DNA of 64,000 nt from positions 26,576 through 90,575 of the forward strand of contig NZ_PTPX01000019.1 in assembly GCF_003260095.1 (NCBI RefSeq), written 5' to 3'. The notes beneath the pieces were generated by a model. That model ran no database searches and was not told where the DNA came from. It was given only the letters and a program-made list of their open reading frames with translations. Of the stretch, positions 51,550-60,811 are shown piece after piece. Position 1 is the stretch's first letter, and each line of letters opens with the position of its first letter. The DNA is from Glaesserella australis (GTDB lineage: Bacteria > Pseudomonadota > Gammaproteobacteria > Enterobacterales > Pasteurellaceae). Both the position numbers and the translations under genes were made by a program.

Positions 51550-52914
51550 CTATTTTTTCTTCACAGGTCGTTGCCAGCCTTGAATATGACGTTGTGGCAC
51601 ACGGGTAATTACCAATTCATCAGCTGCCACATCTTTGGTAATGGTCGATCCTGCACCAATGGTTGCGCCATTTGCGACTGTTACAGGGGCAACTAATTGC
51701 GTATCTGAACCAACAAACACGTTATCGCCAATAATAGTTTTGAACTTGTTCGCACCATCATAGTTACAGGTAATGGTTCCTGCACCGATATTCACATTTT
51801 CCCCTATTTCGCTATCGCCTATATAGGTTAAATGCCCCACTTTTGAGCCAACGCCAATGGTGGATTTTTTGATTTCAACGAAGTTGCCAACGTGAGCTTT
51901 CTCTGCTAGCTCCGTACCTGGACGCAAACGGGCAAATGGACCAACATCAGCCCCTTTACCAATCACGCTATCTTCGATCACCGAGTAAGGTTTGATTTCA
52001 ACGTTATCGCCTAGCTCCACATTTTTCAATATCGCACCAGCCCCGATTTTCACGTTGTTGCCAAGTTTAATCTCGCCTTCTAAAATCACATTGACATCAA
52101 TCACCACATCTTTCCCGTGAGTCACCGTGCCACGCACATCAAAACGAGCTGGGTCGATAATAGTTACCCCTGCCAACAGCAATTTTTCTGCCTGCGTTTT
52201 TTGGTAATAACGCTCTAAAGCAGCGAGTTGCAAGCGGTTATTTGCCCCTTCAACTTCCATTAAATTGCTTGCTTGCACCGCTTCAACTTTAAAGCCGTCA
52301 CGGTTTGCCATCGCGATCACATCGGTAATGTAGTATTCGCCTTGTGCATTGTTATTGTTAAGTTGTGATAACCATTTTTTGAAGCTTGCGCCACTTGCTA
52401 CCATCACACCCGTGTTGATCTCTTGGATCTTTAACTGTTCAGGATTTGCATCTTTCTGCTCAACAATCGCCACTACAGAACCATTTTCACGAATAATACG
52501 CCCGTAGCCCGTTGGGTTTTCTAATACGACAGTCAATAACGCAATACCATTTTCAGGCTTCGCTGCAATCAGCTTTTCAAGGGTTGCTTGCGTAATTAAA
52601 GGGCCGTCACCATACAGCATTAAGATATTTTCATCATCAGCAAAGAAAGGTGCCGCTTGTTGCATTGCGTGACCTGTCCCTAATTGCTCCGCTTGCAATA
52701 CCCAATTTACTGGTTCATCAGCTAAACGCTGTTGCATTAAATCGCCACCGTGACCATAAATTAGATGAATCTGTTTTGCGTCTAACGCTTTTACCGTATC
52801 AATCACGTGTTTCACCATTGGCTTGCCTGCAATTGGGTGTAACACTTTCGGTAAATCTGAATACATACGAGTACCTTTACCCGCCGCTAAAATCACAACG
52901 CTCAGTTGAGTCAT
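51550..52914 (-). CDS. glmU: Bifunctional GlmU: glucosamine-1-P acetyltransferase / GlcNAc-1-P uridyltransferase
   Basis: GlmU (454 residues) makes UDP-GlcNAc for peptidoglycan and LPS. The N-terminal uridyltransferase has LAAGKGTRM and the LYGDGPL region. The C-terminal half is a left-handed beta helix of hexapeptide repeats (residues about 250-450) ending with the acetyltransferase site ([17 protein letters not shown]). AAGGA precedes the ATG. Confidence 0.97.
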   Translation of the reverse strand: MTQLSVVILAAGKGTRMYSDLPKVLHPIAGKPMVKHVIDTVKALDAKQIHLIYGHGGDLMQQRLADEPVNWVLQAEQLGTGHAMQQAAPFFADDENILMLYGDGPLITQATLEKLIAAKPENGIALLTVVLENPTGYGRIIRENGSVVAIVEQKDANPEQLKIQEINTGVMVASGASFKKWLSQLNNNNAQGEYYITDVIAMANRDGFKVEAVQASNLMEVEGANNRLQLAALERYYQKTQAEKLLLAGVTIIDPARFDVRGTVTHGKDVVIDVNVILEGEIKLGNNVKIGAGAILKNVELGDNVEIKPYSVIEDSVIGKGADVGPFARLRPGTELAEKAHVGNFVEIKKSTIGVGSKVGHLTYIGDSEIGENVNIGAGTITCNYDGANKFKTIIGDNVFVGSDTQLVAPVTVANGATIGAGSTITKDVAADELVITRVPQRHIQGWQRPVKKK

Positions 52915-53013
52915 AGGAAATCCTTGTTTTAATCAATAAAAAATCAGCGTATTTTACCGAATTTTTGACAAAAAAAGAAAGGATAACTCACGGTTATCCT
53001 TTCTTTATGGTCT

Positions 53014-53059
53014 GCAAGCGGTGAGATTTGCAAAATAATTTACCCATCTAACCGCTTGT
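53014..53059. terminator. acrB-side terminator built from a pair of uptake signals
   Basis: CAAGCGGT (53015-53022) and its inverse ACCGCTTG (53051-53058) form a stem between glmU and acrB. The right arm is an exact inverted uptake core (ACCGCTTGT, 53051-53059), and the left is a near copy followed by TTTGCAAA. Paired uptake signals often double as terminators in this family. Confidence 0.65.
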
Positions 53060-53068
53060 TACTTAAGG

Positions 53069-56000
53069 TTAATGCGCTTTTGTCTCTAACGCATATTTGT
53101 TTTCATCAAACTCTTTCAGCGGTTTGTGTTCGCTACCTAAGAAGGTATAAATCACAGGCAGTACAAATAGGGTGAATAGTGTACCGATGCCCAAACCTGC
53201 GACAATCACCATACCGATACTAAAGCGTGCGATAGCGCCAGCGCCTGAAGCGTAGAGTAGTGGGATTAAGCCTGCAATCATTGCCGCTGTGGTCATCATA
53301 ATTGGACGTAAACGGATAGTTGCCGCATGGAAAATCGCATCACGGCGAGATTTGCCATGTAAAAGCTGTTCTTCTTTTGCCACTTCACACATCAAAATAC
53401 CATGTTTAGTGATTAAGCCAACAAGGGTAATCAAGCCAACTTGTGAGTAGATATTAAGTGTCGAGCCAGAGACCTTCATAATGCCAAGCACGTTCATCAC
53501 AAGTAACGCACCACTGATTGCCAATGGAACAGAAACTAAGATCACTAATGGGTCACGCCATGATTCAAATTGAATCGCAAGAACGATATAAATCATCACC
53601 ACCGCCAATGCAAAGGTGAACATTAGTGAGTTACCCTCTTGAATATATTGGCGTGATTCTGCTTTAAAGTCGTATTGATAACCAGCTGGTAAGCTACGAT
53701 CTAACTCCGCTTGTGTCCATTTTACTGCATCACCAATAGAGCCTGAAACTACACCACCAATCGTTGCGGCATTAAGCTGATTCATACGGCTTAATGATGC
53801 AGGTTCGGTAGTTAATTCCATGGTTACAAAAGAACCTAAAGGAATAGATTGTCCGCTTGATGTTGTGACAAAGTAGTTCATCAAATTCTCTGGATTGAGA
53901 CGATCTTTTCGTACCGCTTGTGACACAATTGGGTAAGCACGTGAGTCGATATCTACACGGGTAATGGTTGCACCCGATAAGAATGCGCCTAATGTACCAC
54001 TCACTTGTTGCATCGTTACGCCATAAGTTCCCATTTTCTCACGGTCAAACTTCATTTTCATGGTCGCCGTGTTGAATTTGAGATCTAAATTTGCGAAGAA
54101 GAACTGTCCTGATTTTTGTGCTTTGGCTAAAAATTCACCTGCAACTTCAGCTAATTTTTCGTAGCTATCGGCAGTAGTAATCACCAATGAGAATGGCAAT
54201 CCGCTTTCACCTGTTTGAATTTCAGGGAACGCCACGGCATTGATGTCCATTCCAACCACATCTTTTGCCATACCTGCCACAATATCTTTGACTTCAAATT
54301 GTGATTTGGTACGTTCAGACCAATCTTTTAACGAGATAATGGAAAGAGAGCTGTTTGTACCACTAAAGCCTGCTATCGACATCATACCTTGCACTTCGGG
54401 GATTTGAACCACTTTGTCGTTAAACGGCTTCATGGTTTCTTGGGTATAGTCTAAGTTGGTATTTGATGGACCTGAACCAAAGGCAACCACAACACCACGG
54501 TCTTCTGATGGTGCAACTTCGCTTGATAATGACGTAAATAAGAATGGTAAGCTTGCAAAAATAAGTACCGCAAAGAACAGCATAAAGCCCCGTACCGCCA
54601 TAACGCCTGCTAGCATATTTTGGTAACAGCTTGTCATTTTATCTAACATGCCGTGAATACACTTAACTAAACGTCCTTCTTCACCTTCTTTATGTTCTTT
54701 TAGCACACGGCTAGACATCATTGGTGAAAGCGTTAATGCTGCAATACCAGAAATAAAGACCGCACCTGCAAGGGTAAGCGCAAATTCTTTAAAGAGAGAA
54801 CCTGTGATCCCTTCCATTAATGCCATCGGTGAATATACCGCTGCTAAGGTAATGGTCATTGAAATCACGGGTAAAGCGATTTCACGTGTACCAATAATTG
54901 CCGCATCAAACGGATTTTTCCCTTCTTTAACATGACGCTCAACGTTTTCAAGTACGACGATAGCATCGTCCACCACCAAGCCGATCGCTAAGATCAAGCC
55001 AAGTAGGGTAAGCAAGTTAATCGAGAACCCGAGCATCTGTAATAGGAACAAGACACCAATTAACGAAATTGGAATGGTGATAACTGGGATAATCATCGCC
55101 CGTAATGAACCTAAGAAAAGGATAATTACGATAAGTACGATGATAGTTGCTTCACCAATGGTTTTAATTACTTCGGTAATTGAGCTGTTGATCGCAATGG
55201 TGCTGTCGTAAAGAATTTCACCTTTGATGGAAGCGGGTAGATTCTTCTCAATTTGTGCAAATAATGGGTAGATATTTTTCGCCACAGTCAATTTATTTGC
55301 AGTTGCGGCAGATTCTACCGCCATTACCACCGCATCTTGACCGTTTGCGGTTGCACGTGCTGTATCAGACGATTTCTCTAATTCTACGGTTGCAATATCT
55401 TTTAATTTGATTTGCAAACCTGCGGATGTGGTTGAAACCGTAATATTTTCCAACTCTTCTACAGAAGGTGTGGTAGATAACACTTTGTTTTTGTACACTG
55501 TGTAATAACCGTTGGCACTTCCTGCGGCAGTAGAAAGGTTATTTGCACTTAATGCTGATAAAACACTAGCCCCTGAGAGATTGTGTCCTGCCATTTTGTC
55601 AGGATCTAACCAAATACGTAAACCAAAGGTTGAACCACCAAAGATATTCACACTTGAAACACCGTTTACTGTAAAGAATTGCGGTTTAACAACACGGTTT
55701 AGATAGTCTGTTACCTGTGGTGATGAAAGATCATCAGAAGTAAAACGAATATACATAAAGGCATCGTTTGAGCCTGATGACACGCTGATTGCAGGGTCAT
55801 CAATACCACTTGGTAAGTTACCACGAATCGCATTTACTTTTGATGAAATATCCGATAATGCTTCTTGTGGATTAGTATTTAACTTCATTTTTGCGGTGAC
55901 CGTAGTGGTACTTGGCGAGCTTGATGAAGTCATATAGTCAATATTATCGGCTTGTGCCACCGCTTCTTCAATTTGCGATGTTACTAACGCTTGCATTAAG

Positions 56001-56170
56001 CTCGCATCAGCACCTGCGTAGTTTACGCTGACGGTCACGATAGAGATCGTCATTTCAGGATATTCACGCACTTGTAACTTGCTAATAGACTGTAAGCCTA
56101 AGATGGTAATCAATAGGCTGATACAGATCGCAAGGACAGGGCGTTTAATAAAAATGTCGGTAAATTTCAC
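53069..56170 (-). CDS. acrB: RND multidrug efflux permease (AcrB family)
   Basis: The 1033-residue inner-membrane proton antiporter has 12 helices in two repeats. IFIKRPVLAICISLLITILG at the N-terminus is the HAE1 signature, and the proton-relay aspartates are in GLVVDDAIVVLENVERH (about residues 400-416). Length and gene context match the H. influenzae AcrB (HI_0895). The start is a GTG, 11 bases after acrA. It works with AcrA and a TolC-like channel encoded elsewhere. Confidence 0.95.
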   Translation of the reverse strand: MKFTDIFIKRPVLAICISLLITILGLQSISKLQVREYPEMTISIVTVSVNYAGADASLMQALVTSQIEEAVAQADNIDYMTSSSSPSTTTVTAKMKLNTNPQEALSDISSKVNAIRGNLPSGIDDPAISVSSGSNDAFMYIRFTSDDLSSPQVTDYLNRVVKPQFFTVNGVSSVNIFGGSTFGLRIWLDPDKMAGHNLSGASVLSALSANNLSTAAGSANGYYTVYKNKVLSTTPSVEELENITVSTTSAGLQIKLKDIATVELEKSSDTARATANGQDAVVMAVESAATANKLTVAKNIYPLFAQIEKNLPASIKGEILYDSTIAINSSITEVIKTIGEATIIVLIVIILFLGSLRAMIIPVITIPISLIGVLFLLQMLGFSINLLTLLGLILAIGLVVDDAIVVLENVERHVKEGKNPFDAAIIGTREIALPVISMTITLAAVYSPMALMEGITGSLFKEFALTLAGAVFISGIAALTLSPMMSSRVLKEHKEGEEGRLVKCIHGMLDKMTSCYQNMLAGVMAVRGFMLFFAVLIFASLPFLFTSLSSEVAPSEDRGVVVAFGSGPSNTNLDYTQETMKPFNDKVVQIPEVQGMMSIAGFSGTNSSLSIISLKDWSERTKSQFEVKDIVAGMAKDVVGMDINAVAFPEIQTGESGLPFSLVITTADSYEKLAEVAGEFLAKAQKSGQFFFANLDLKFNTATMKMKFDREKMGTYGVTMQQVSGTLGAFLSGATITRVDIDSRAYPIVSQAVRKDRLNPENLMNYFVTTSSGQSIPLGSFVTMELTTEPASLSRMNQLNAATIGGVVSGSIGDAVKWTQAELDRSLPAGYQYDFKAESRQYIQEGNSLMFTFALAVVMIYIVLAIQFESWRDPLVILVSVPLAISGALLVMNVLGIMKVSGSTLNIYSQVGLITLVGLITKHGILMCEVAKEEQLLHGKSRRDAIFHAATIRLRPIMMTTAAMIAGLIPLLYASGAGAIARFSIGMVIVAGLGIGTLFTLFVLPVIYTFLGSEHKPLKEFDENKYALETKAH

Positions 56171-56181
56171 AGCTTACCCCA

Positions 56182-57387
56182 TTACAGTTTGGTTTTGGTT
56201 GCAGGAGCCATAACGCCAACGGCTGGTTGATCTGAAATTTGAATCAACGCATTATTTTTTAAACGTTGTAAACCACCAGTGACAATCATATCACCTGCCT
56301 TTAGACCTTTGCTTAAGTGAGAATATACGCCACTGCGTTCAGCCGTAGTCACTTCAACTTGTTTTGCACGATAGATTTTATTGACATCTAGTGTTGGATT
56401 CATCTCAGCCATTTTGCCAACTTTCGCTTTATCTTCATCAGCAAGTGGTTGAAGTACATAAACTGTTTCGCCATACATGGTATAAGTGACTGCAATTTGT
56501 GGTACTACGATTTGATCACGTAAGGTTGGTAATGCAACGTTTAAACGAGCAAACATACCTGAAAGTAGCTTATCTTGACCTTCTGTCACCACTGCTTCAA
56601 GATTAATTAGACCTGTAGCCGTATCGACTGCTGGATCAATAGCGGTAATTTTTGCAGGGAAAGTACGTGCAGGTAGCGCATCAATGGTTGCAGTTACACG
56701 TTGACCAACGAAAATATCTTCAAGATTAGTTTGTGGAAGAGTAAAACGAATTTTCATCGCGCTTTGATCTTCGACACGTACAATTTCAGTGCCAGCCGTA
56801 ACATATTGACCTACATTCACATTCACAATACCAGCAATCCCATCAAATGGTGCATAGATTTGGCGACGTTCGATTTGTGATTTTGTTGATTCAATTGTTG
56901 CGACCAGTTGATCATAAGTCGCTTTAGCATTATCTAATTCTGCTTTAGATGCGCTATTTGAAGCAACAAGGTTACGATAACGGTTGTAGTTAGCTTGTGC
57001 TGCAGGAAGTTGTGCTTCCGTTGCTTTTAAGCTAGCGCGTTCAGCAGCACTATCAATTTCGAGTAAAAGCTGACCTTTTTGTACTCGATCACCTGATTTC
57101 ACCAGTACTTTGGTAACAGTACCAGCGGCTTGTGCGCTGATCATCGCCCCTTGGTTTGGACGAATAGAACCAACCGCGGTAATCACCGGTGTCCATTCTT
57201 GACCTTTCACTGTCATTGCAGTGACTTGGCTGACAGATTCTGGCATATTAGCTGCCGCTTCTGCTTTTTTCATTGAAATGAACTGTTGCATACCAACTAC
57301 ACCGCCAAAAGCGAGCAGAACGATCAACAATGTCAGTACAATAGCAAACTTTCTGCCTTTTCCTGGCTTCTGAGTTTCAGTTGTCAT
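56182..57387 (-). CDS. acrA: RND efflux periplasmic adaptor (AcrA family)
   Basis: The 401-residue adaptor has an N-terminal membrane anchor (about residues 13-32) instead of a lipobox. The lipoyl motif GDRVQKGQLLLEIDSA and a helical hairpin (about 110-175) follow, then the beta-barrel domain. It joins AcrB to the outer-membrane channel. ACGGAGAAA precedes the start. Order acrA-acrB, with acrR upstream on the same strand. Confidence 0.95.
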   Translation of the reverse strand: MTTETQKPGKGRKFAIVLTLLIVLLAFGGVVGMQQFISMKKAEAAANMPESVSQVTAMTVKGQEWTPVITAVGSIRPNQGAMISAQAAGTVTKVLVKSGDRVQKGQLLLEIDSAAERASLKATEAQLPAAQANYNRYRNLVASNSASKAELDNAKATYDQLVATIESTKSQIERRQIYAPFDGIAGIVNVNVGQYVTAGTEIVRVEDQSAMKIRFTLPQTNLEDIFVGQRVTATIDALPARTFPAKITAIDPAVDTATGLINLEAVVTEGQDKLLSGMFARLNVALPTLRDQIVVPQIAVTYTMYGETVYVLQPLADEDKAKVGKMAEMNPTLDVNKIYRAKQVEVTTAERSGVYSHLSKGLKAGDMIVTGGLQRLKNNALIQISDQPAVGVMAPATKTKL

Positions 57388-57483
57388 AGTTTCTCCGTAA
57401 TATAAAATTAACTTTGGTTAAATAGTAATCGCCCGCCAAGTGCGAAGAATGACTTCATCAATAATCACTTGATCGTAAGATTG

Positions 57484-57999
57484 TTATAACATGAGCTGCT
57501 GATACATTAACTCCCATGCCGTTTTCATACTGATTGCATACAACACAGTAGGCGGTAGGTTTATGATCATTTTTTGCAACTGTCCTTGTTCGACAAAGAT
57601 ATTCCAAGGCAATTCTTTGATATTCAAACAGCTTTTCATTGTAGATTGAAATTGTGGCAATGCCTCATATTGGTGCATATTTTTCACCACGTCAGGATTG
57701 TTCTGCATAAATTGCCAAGTTGCATACCAAAGGGCTTGATACTGCTCAAATAGCGGTAAGTTCGGATCATATTTTTGCACCACAGACGAATGAAAAGTGT
57801 TAAACAGGTACAAAACCAGCTGATGAAGTAAGGTATCTTTATCTTTAAAATAGAGATAAATCGTCCCCACTGATACTCCAGCTTCTTTCGCAATTTTATG
57901 GGTTGAAAGATTTTGTACACCTTCTCTTGCCATCAATCTATCCGTTGCATTCAAAATACGAATAGCGATCTCATTGTGAGGGAGATCTTGATCAAACAT
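57484..57999 (-). CDS. acrR: TetR family repressor of acrAB
   Basis: The 171-residue protein has an N-terminal TetR helix-turn-helix (LSTHKIAKEAGVSVGTIYLYF, about 32-52) and a variable ligand-binding half. It lies 97 bases upstream of acrA, and a palindrome stands just before its start, so it probably represses itself and acrAB. Sizes agree with the HI_0893-0895 cluster of H. influenzae. Confidence 0.93.
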   Translation of the reverse strand: MFDQDLPHNEIAIRILNATDRLMAREGVQNLSTHKIAKEAGVSVGTIYLYFKDKDTLLHQLVLYLFNTFHSSVVQKYDPNLPLFEQYQALWYATWQFMQNNPDVVKNMHQYEALPQFQSTMKSCLNIKELPWNIFVEQGQLQKMIINLPPTVLYAISMKTAWELMYQQLML

Positions 58000-58022
58000 A
58001 AAAAGAGATAAATTAAGGTTAC

Positions 58023-58036
58023 TGAACGTTCGTTCA
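58023..58036. promoter_or_regulatory. Candidate AcrR operator
   Basis: TGAACG-TT-CGTTCA is a perfect 14-base palindrome 24 bases upstream of the acrR start, in its promoter region. TetR-family repressors usually bind such sites. Confidence 0.7.
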
Positions 58037-58099
58037 TTTTACTTTGAAAACAACTTTTTCGCAAAAGTTAAAGCTTAAGGTTTTGTAAATAATGGATTT

Positions 58100-58121
58100 A
58101 CGCAAACGTTTGCGTTATAAT
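58100..58121 (+). promoter_or_regulatory. PurR box overlapping the purH promoter
   Basis: ACGCAAACGTTTGCGT (58100-58115) is a perfect PurR operator, abutting a perfect -10 hexamer TATAAT (58116-58121). Binding of PurR with hypoxanthine or guanine would block purH transcription. Confidence 0.92.
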
Positions 58122-58133
58122 TTGCATCGTAAT

Positions 58134-58216
58134 TGTAGGGACGCCACGCTGGCGTCCGCTCAATTTAGCCTTTACGCCAAAATGATATTCAACGGACGCC
58201 AGCGTGGCGTCCCTAC
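58134..58216. repeat. Dispersed palindromic repeat, family 2 (copy 2), in the purH 5' UTR
   Basis: GTAGGGACGCCACGCTGGCG/TCCG at the left and CGGACGCCAGCGTGGCGTCC/CTAC at the right, with a centre ending GATATTCAA. It lies between the PurR-controlled promoter and the purH start codon, so it is in the transcribed leader. The arms differ from copy 1 at several positions but stay complementary. Confidence 0.8.
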
Positions 58217-58247
58217 TTTTTAATTGAAATAACCCAAAGGAACCCAA

Positions 58248-59846
58248 ATGACTCATCGTCCAATCCAACAAGCATTATTAAGTGTGTCTGACAAAACAGG
58301 CATTGTCGAATTTGCCCAAGGCTTAGCAAAACGTGGGGTAAAACTGCTTTCAACTGGCGGAACAGCAAAATTACTTGCTGACAGTGGTTTAGCTGTGACG
58401 GAAGTCTCGGATTACACCGGATTTCCTGAAATGATGGACGGACGTGTCAAAACCTTACACCCGAAAGTTCATGGTGGAATTTTAGGTCGCCGTGGTACAG
58501 ATGATGATGTGATGAATCAACACGGTATTGAACCTATTGATATGGTTGTGGTGAATCTCTATCCTTTTGCAGCAACAGTTGCAAAACCGAACTGTACCTT
58601 AGAAGATGCCGTAGAAAATATTGATATTGGCGGACCAACGATGGTGCGTTCTGCAGCGAAAAACCATAAAGATGTCGCCATTGTTGTCAATAATAGTGAT
58701 TTTGACGCTATTTTAGCGGAAATGGATCAACACCAAAATGCCTTAACCTTAGAGACCCGTTTCAATCTTGCAATTAAAGCCTTTGAACATACCGCTCAGT
58801 ATGATTCAATGATTGCTAACTATTTTGGACAAAAAGTACCTCCTTATCAAGGCGCAGAGGAAGAAGATATCACCCAGCCTTGCGGTCAATTCCCACGCAC
58901 ATTAAATCTTAATTTCACCCGCAAGCAGACAATGCGTTATGGCGAAAACAGCCACCAAAATGCTGCCTTCTATGTTGAAAATGAATTAAAAGAAGCATCT
59001 GTTGCAACCGCTATTCAGCTACAAGGCAAAGCCCTTTCTTACAACAATATTGCTGATACCGACGCAGCCCTTGAGTGTGTCAAAGAATTTGCCGAGCCAG
59101 CTTGTGTGATTGTTAAACACGCCAATCCTTGTGGCGTAGCTTTAGGTAAGGATATTTTAGAAGCCTATAACCGAGCTTACCAAACTGACCCAACGTCTGC
59201 TTTTGGTGGCATTATTGCGTTTAACCGTGAATTAGACGGCGAAACCGCACAAACCATTGCAGAACGTCAATTTGTCGAAGTCATCATTGCGCCTAAAGTA
59301 TCGGATACTGCAAAAGAGGCCTTAACGAAGAAGAAAAATGTGCGAGTGTTAGAATGCGGTGAGTTTAGCCAAGCACAATCACGTTTAGACTACAAGCGGG
59401 TAAATGGCGGCTTATTAGTGCAAGATGCAGACCAAGGTCATGTTGATATTGAAGATCTACAATTTGTCTCTGAACGTAAGCCAACTAAAGAAGAGTTAGA
59501 AGATCTGTTATTCTGCTGGAAAGTAGCAAAATATGTGAAATCAAATGCGATTGTTTATGCTAAAAACAAACAGACAATCGGTATTGGAGCAGGGCAGATG
59601 AGCCGTGTTTATTCAGCGAAAATCGCAGGGATTAAAGCCGAGGACGAAGGCTTGCAAGTCGCAGGTTGTGTAATGGCATCGGACGCCTTCTTCCCATTCC
59701 GTGATGGCATTGACGCTGCCGCTAAAGTGGGCATTACTTGCGTGATTCACCCAGGCGGCTCTATGCGAGATCAAGAAGTGATTGATGCCGCTAACGAACA
59801 CGGTATGGCAATGGTTTTAACGGGTATGCGCCATTTCCGCCATTAA
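58248..59846 (+). CDS. purH: Bifunctional AICAR formyltransferase / IMP cyclohydrolase
   Basis: PurH (532 residues) carries out the last two steps to IMP. The N-terminal cyclohydrolase has [16 protein letters not shown] and [19 protein letters not shown]. The C-terminal formyltransferase has [13 protein letters not shown] and [19 protein letters not shown] precedes the ATG. Regulated by the PurR box upstream. purD, the usual downstream partner, is not here. Confidence 0.97.
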   Translation: MTHRPIQQALLSVSDKTGIVEFAQGLAKRGVKLLSTGGTAKLLADSGLAVTEVSDYTGFPEMMDGRVKTLHPKVHGGILGRRGTDDDVMNQHGIEPIDMVVVNLYPFAATVAKPNCTLEDAVENIDIGGPTMVRSAAKNHKDVAIVVNNSDFDAILAEMDQHQNALTLETRFNLAIKAFEHTAQYDSMIANYFGQKVPPYQGAEEEDITQPCGQFPRTLNLNFTRKQTMRYGENSHQNAAFYVENELKEASVATAIQLQGKALSYNNIADTDAALECVKEFAEPACVIVKHANPCGVALGKDILEAYNRAYQTDPTSAFGGIIAFNRELDGETAQTIAERQFVEVIIAPKVSDTAKEALTKKKNVRVLECGEFSQAQSRLDYKRVNGGLLVQDADQGHVDIEDLQFVSERKPTKEELEDLLFCWKVAKYVKSNAIVYAKNKQTIGIGAGQMSRVYSAKIAGIKAEDEGLQVAGCVMASDAFFPFRDGIDAAAKVGITCVIHPGGSMRDQEVIDAANEHGMAMVLTGMRHFRH

Positions 59847-59862
59847 TTAATCCTTTTTGAAT

Positions 59863-59885
59863 GGCACAAGCGTTTGACTTGTGCC
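59863..59885 (+). terminator. purH terminator
   Basis: GGCACAAG-CGTTTGA-CTTGTGCC, 17 bases after the purH stop, with no strong T run. The exact uptake core follows at 59890. Confidence 0.6.
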
Positions 59886-59889
59886 AAAT

Positions 59890-59898
59890 ACAAGCGGT
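59890..59898 (+). repeat. Uptake signal sequence core
   Basis: An exact ACAAGCGGT followed by GAGATTTGCAAAATAATTTG, the complete extended Apl-type uptake signal. Confidence 0.88.
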
Positions 59899-59949
59899 GA
59901 GATTTGCAAAATAATTTGATGCTATGTCGCAGTCACACCAATCCAACGT

Positions 59950-60000
59950 ATGGGGTTTATTCTTTCCCGACATAATATAACGGGAAGGGATAAACCCCAT
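59950..60000. repeat. Long hairpin downstream of purH
   Basis: ATGGGGTTTA and TAAACCCCAT close a stem of about 20 bp (inner TTTCCCG/CGGGAA) around an 11-base AT loop. A related fragment (ACGGGGATAAACC) occurs at about 60070. It is probably a dispersed palindromic element. Confidence 0.6.
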
Positions 60001-60159
60001 CTCTATGGCGTTTTGAATTTTAATCAGTCACTACATAATCTTGCTCATTTATCACGCCCTAATTTTAACGGACGGGGATAAACCTCTCCCCTACGATGTC
60101 TTTGTGCAATTGCGACATAATACCGTAAAAGAGTACTTACCCCTTGAAGAGAAAGTAAT

Positions 60160-60811
60160 TTATGTAAATATAATGTAAGTGTTGTGTAAGTCGGTTATGT
60201 TAATCTAACTTTTAAAGCGTATTCAGTATATTAAACTAGCAAAAGTTGTTTTCTCATTAATATCCTAATGTAATATAATCTTATATAAGTTATAAATACT
60301 TTATTTAGTATTTGATTAACACGTTTGAATATTTTTTAATAAATAAAGAAAATATGATTGATGGATTAGAGTGTTTATTTAATTTATTTAAAAAATAAAA
60401 TATGTAACACTATGTTTTTAAAGGTGTTTTTTAATTTTTAAGGGGTTTATTTTAATTATTAAAATAATTAAAACTAACGGGCTAGAAAACCCTTGTAAAA
60501 GACGAAAAAAGACAAAAGTTGCGCTAGATCAAACTTTCCATACTACATAATTGATCATTAAGCGATCAGTTGGCGATCAGTTTTCATCTCTTTGTAAACA
60601 AAAATCTTGCGAAATATGTGTAAATCTTGTAATCTGTTGTAAGTGTGTGTAATTAGTGATGCCATTTAAATTAAATTACATCTAAAATTAGCACCTACAT
60701 ATAGTTGTATATATTTTTTATATGAAAATCTGTAATGGGTTTTCATTTTTTTCACAATTTCTACTGGTGAAATTGTGGTGAGTAAGTCTATTTTATTTTA
60801 AGGGTTTTTCT
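60160..60811 (+). promoter_or_regulatory. Long AT-rich upstream region of the adhesin gene
   Basis: About 650 bases without a gene. GCGATCAGTT is repeated at 60562 and 60573, exactly 11 bases apart. TGTAA occurs several times between 60590 and 60660. Two hairpins (ATGAAAA/TTTTCAT near 60721, CACAATTT/AAATTGTG near 60753-60777) lie close to the start codon. The layout suggests a regulated promoter with a structured 5' UTR. No specific factor is recognised. Confidence 0.4.

Noticed and set aside
60721..60760. T-run phase variation of the adhesin promoter
   Set aside because: T runs of six and seven bases are present, but in a strongly AT-rich region this is expected by chance and they do not sit between recognisable -35 and -10 sites.
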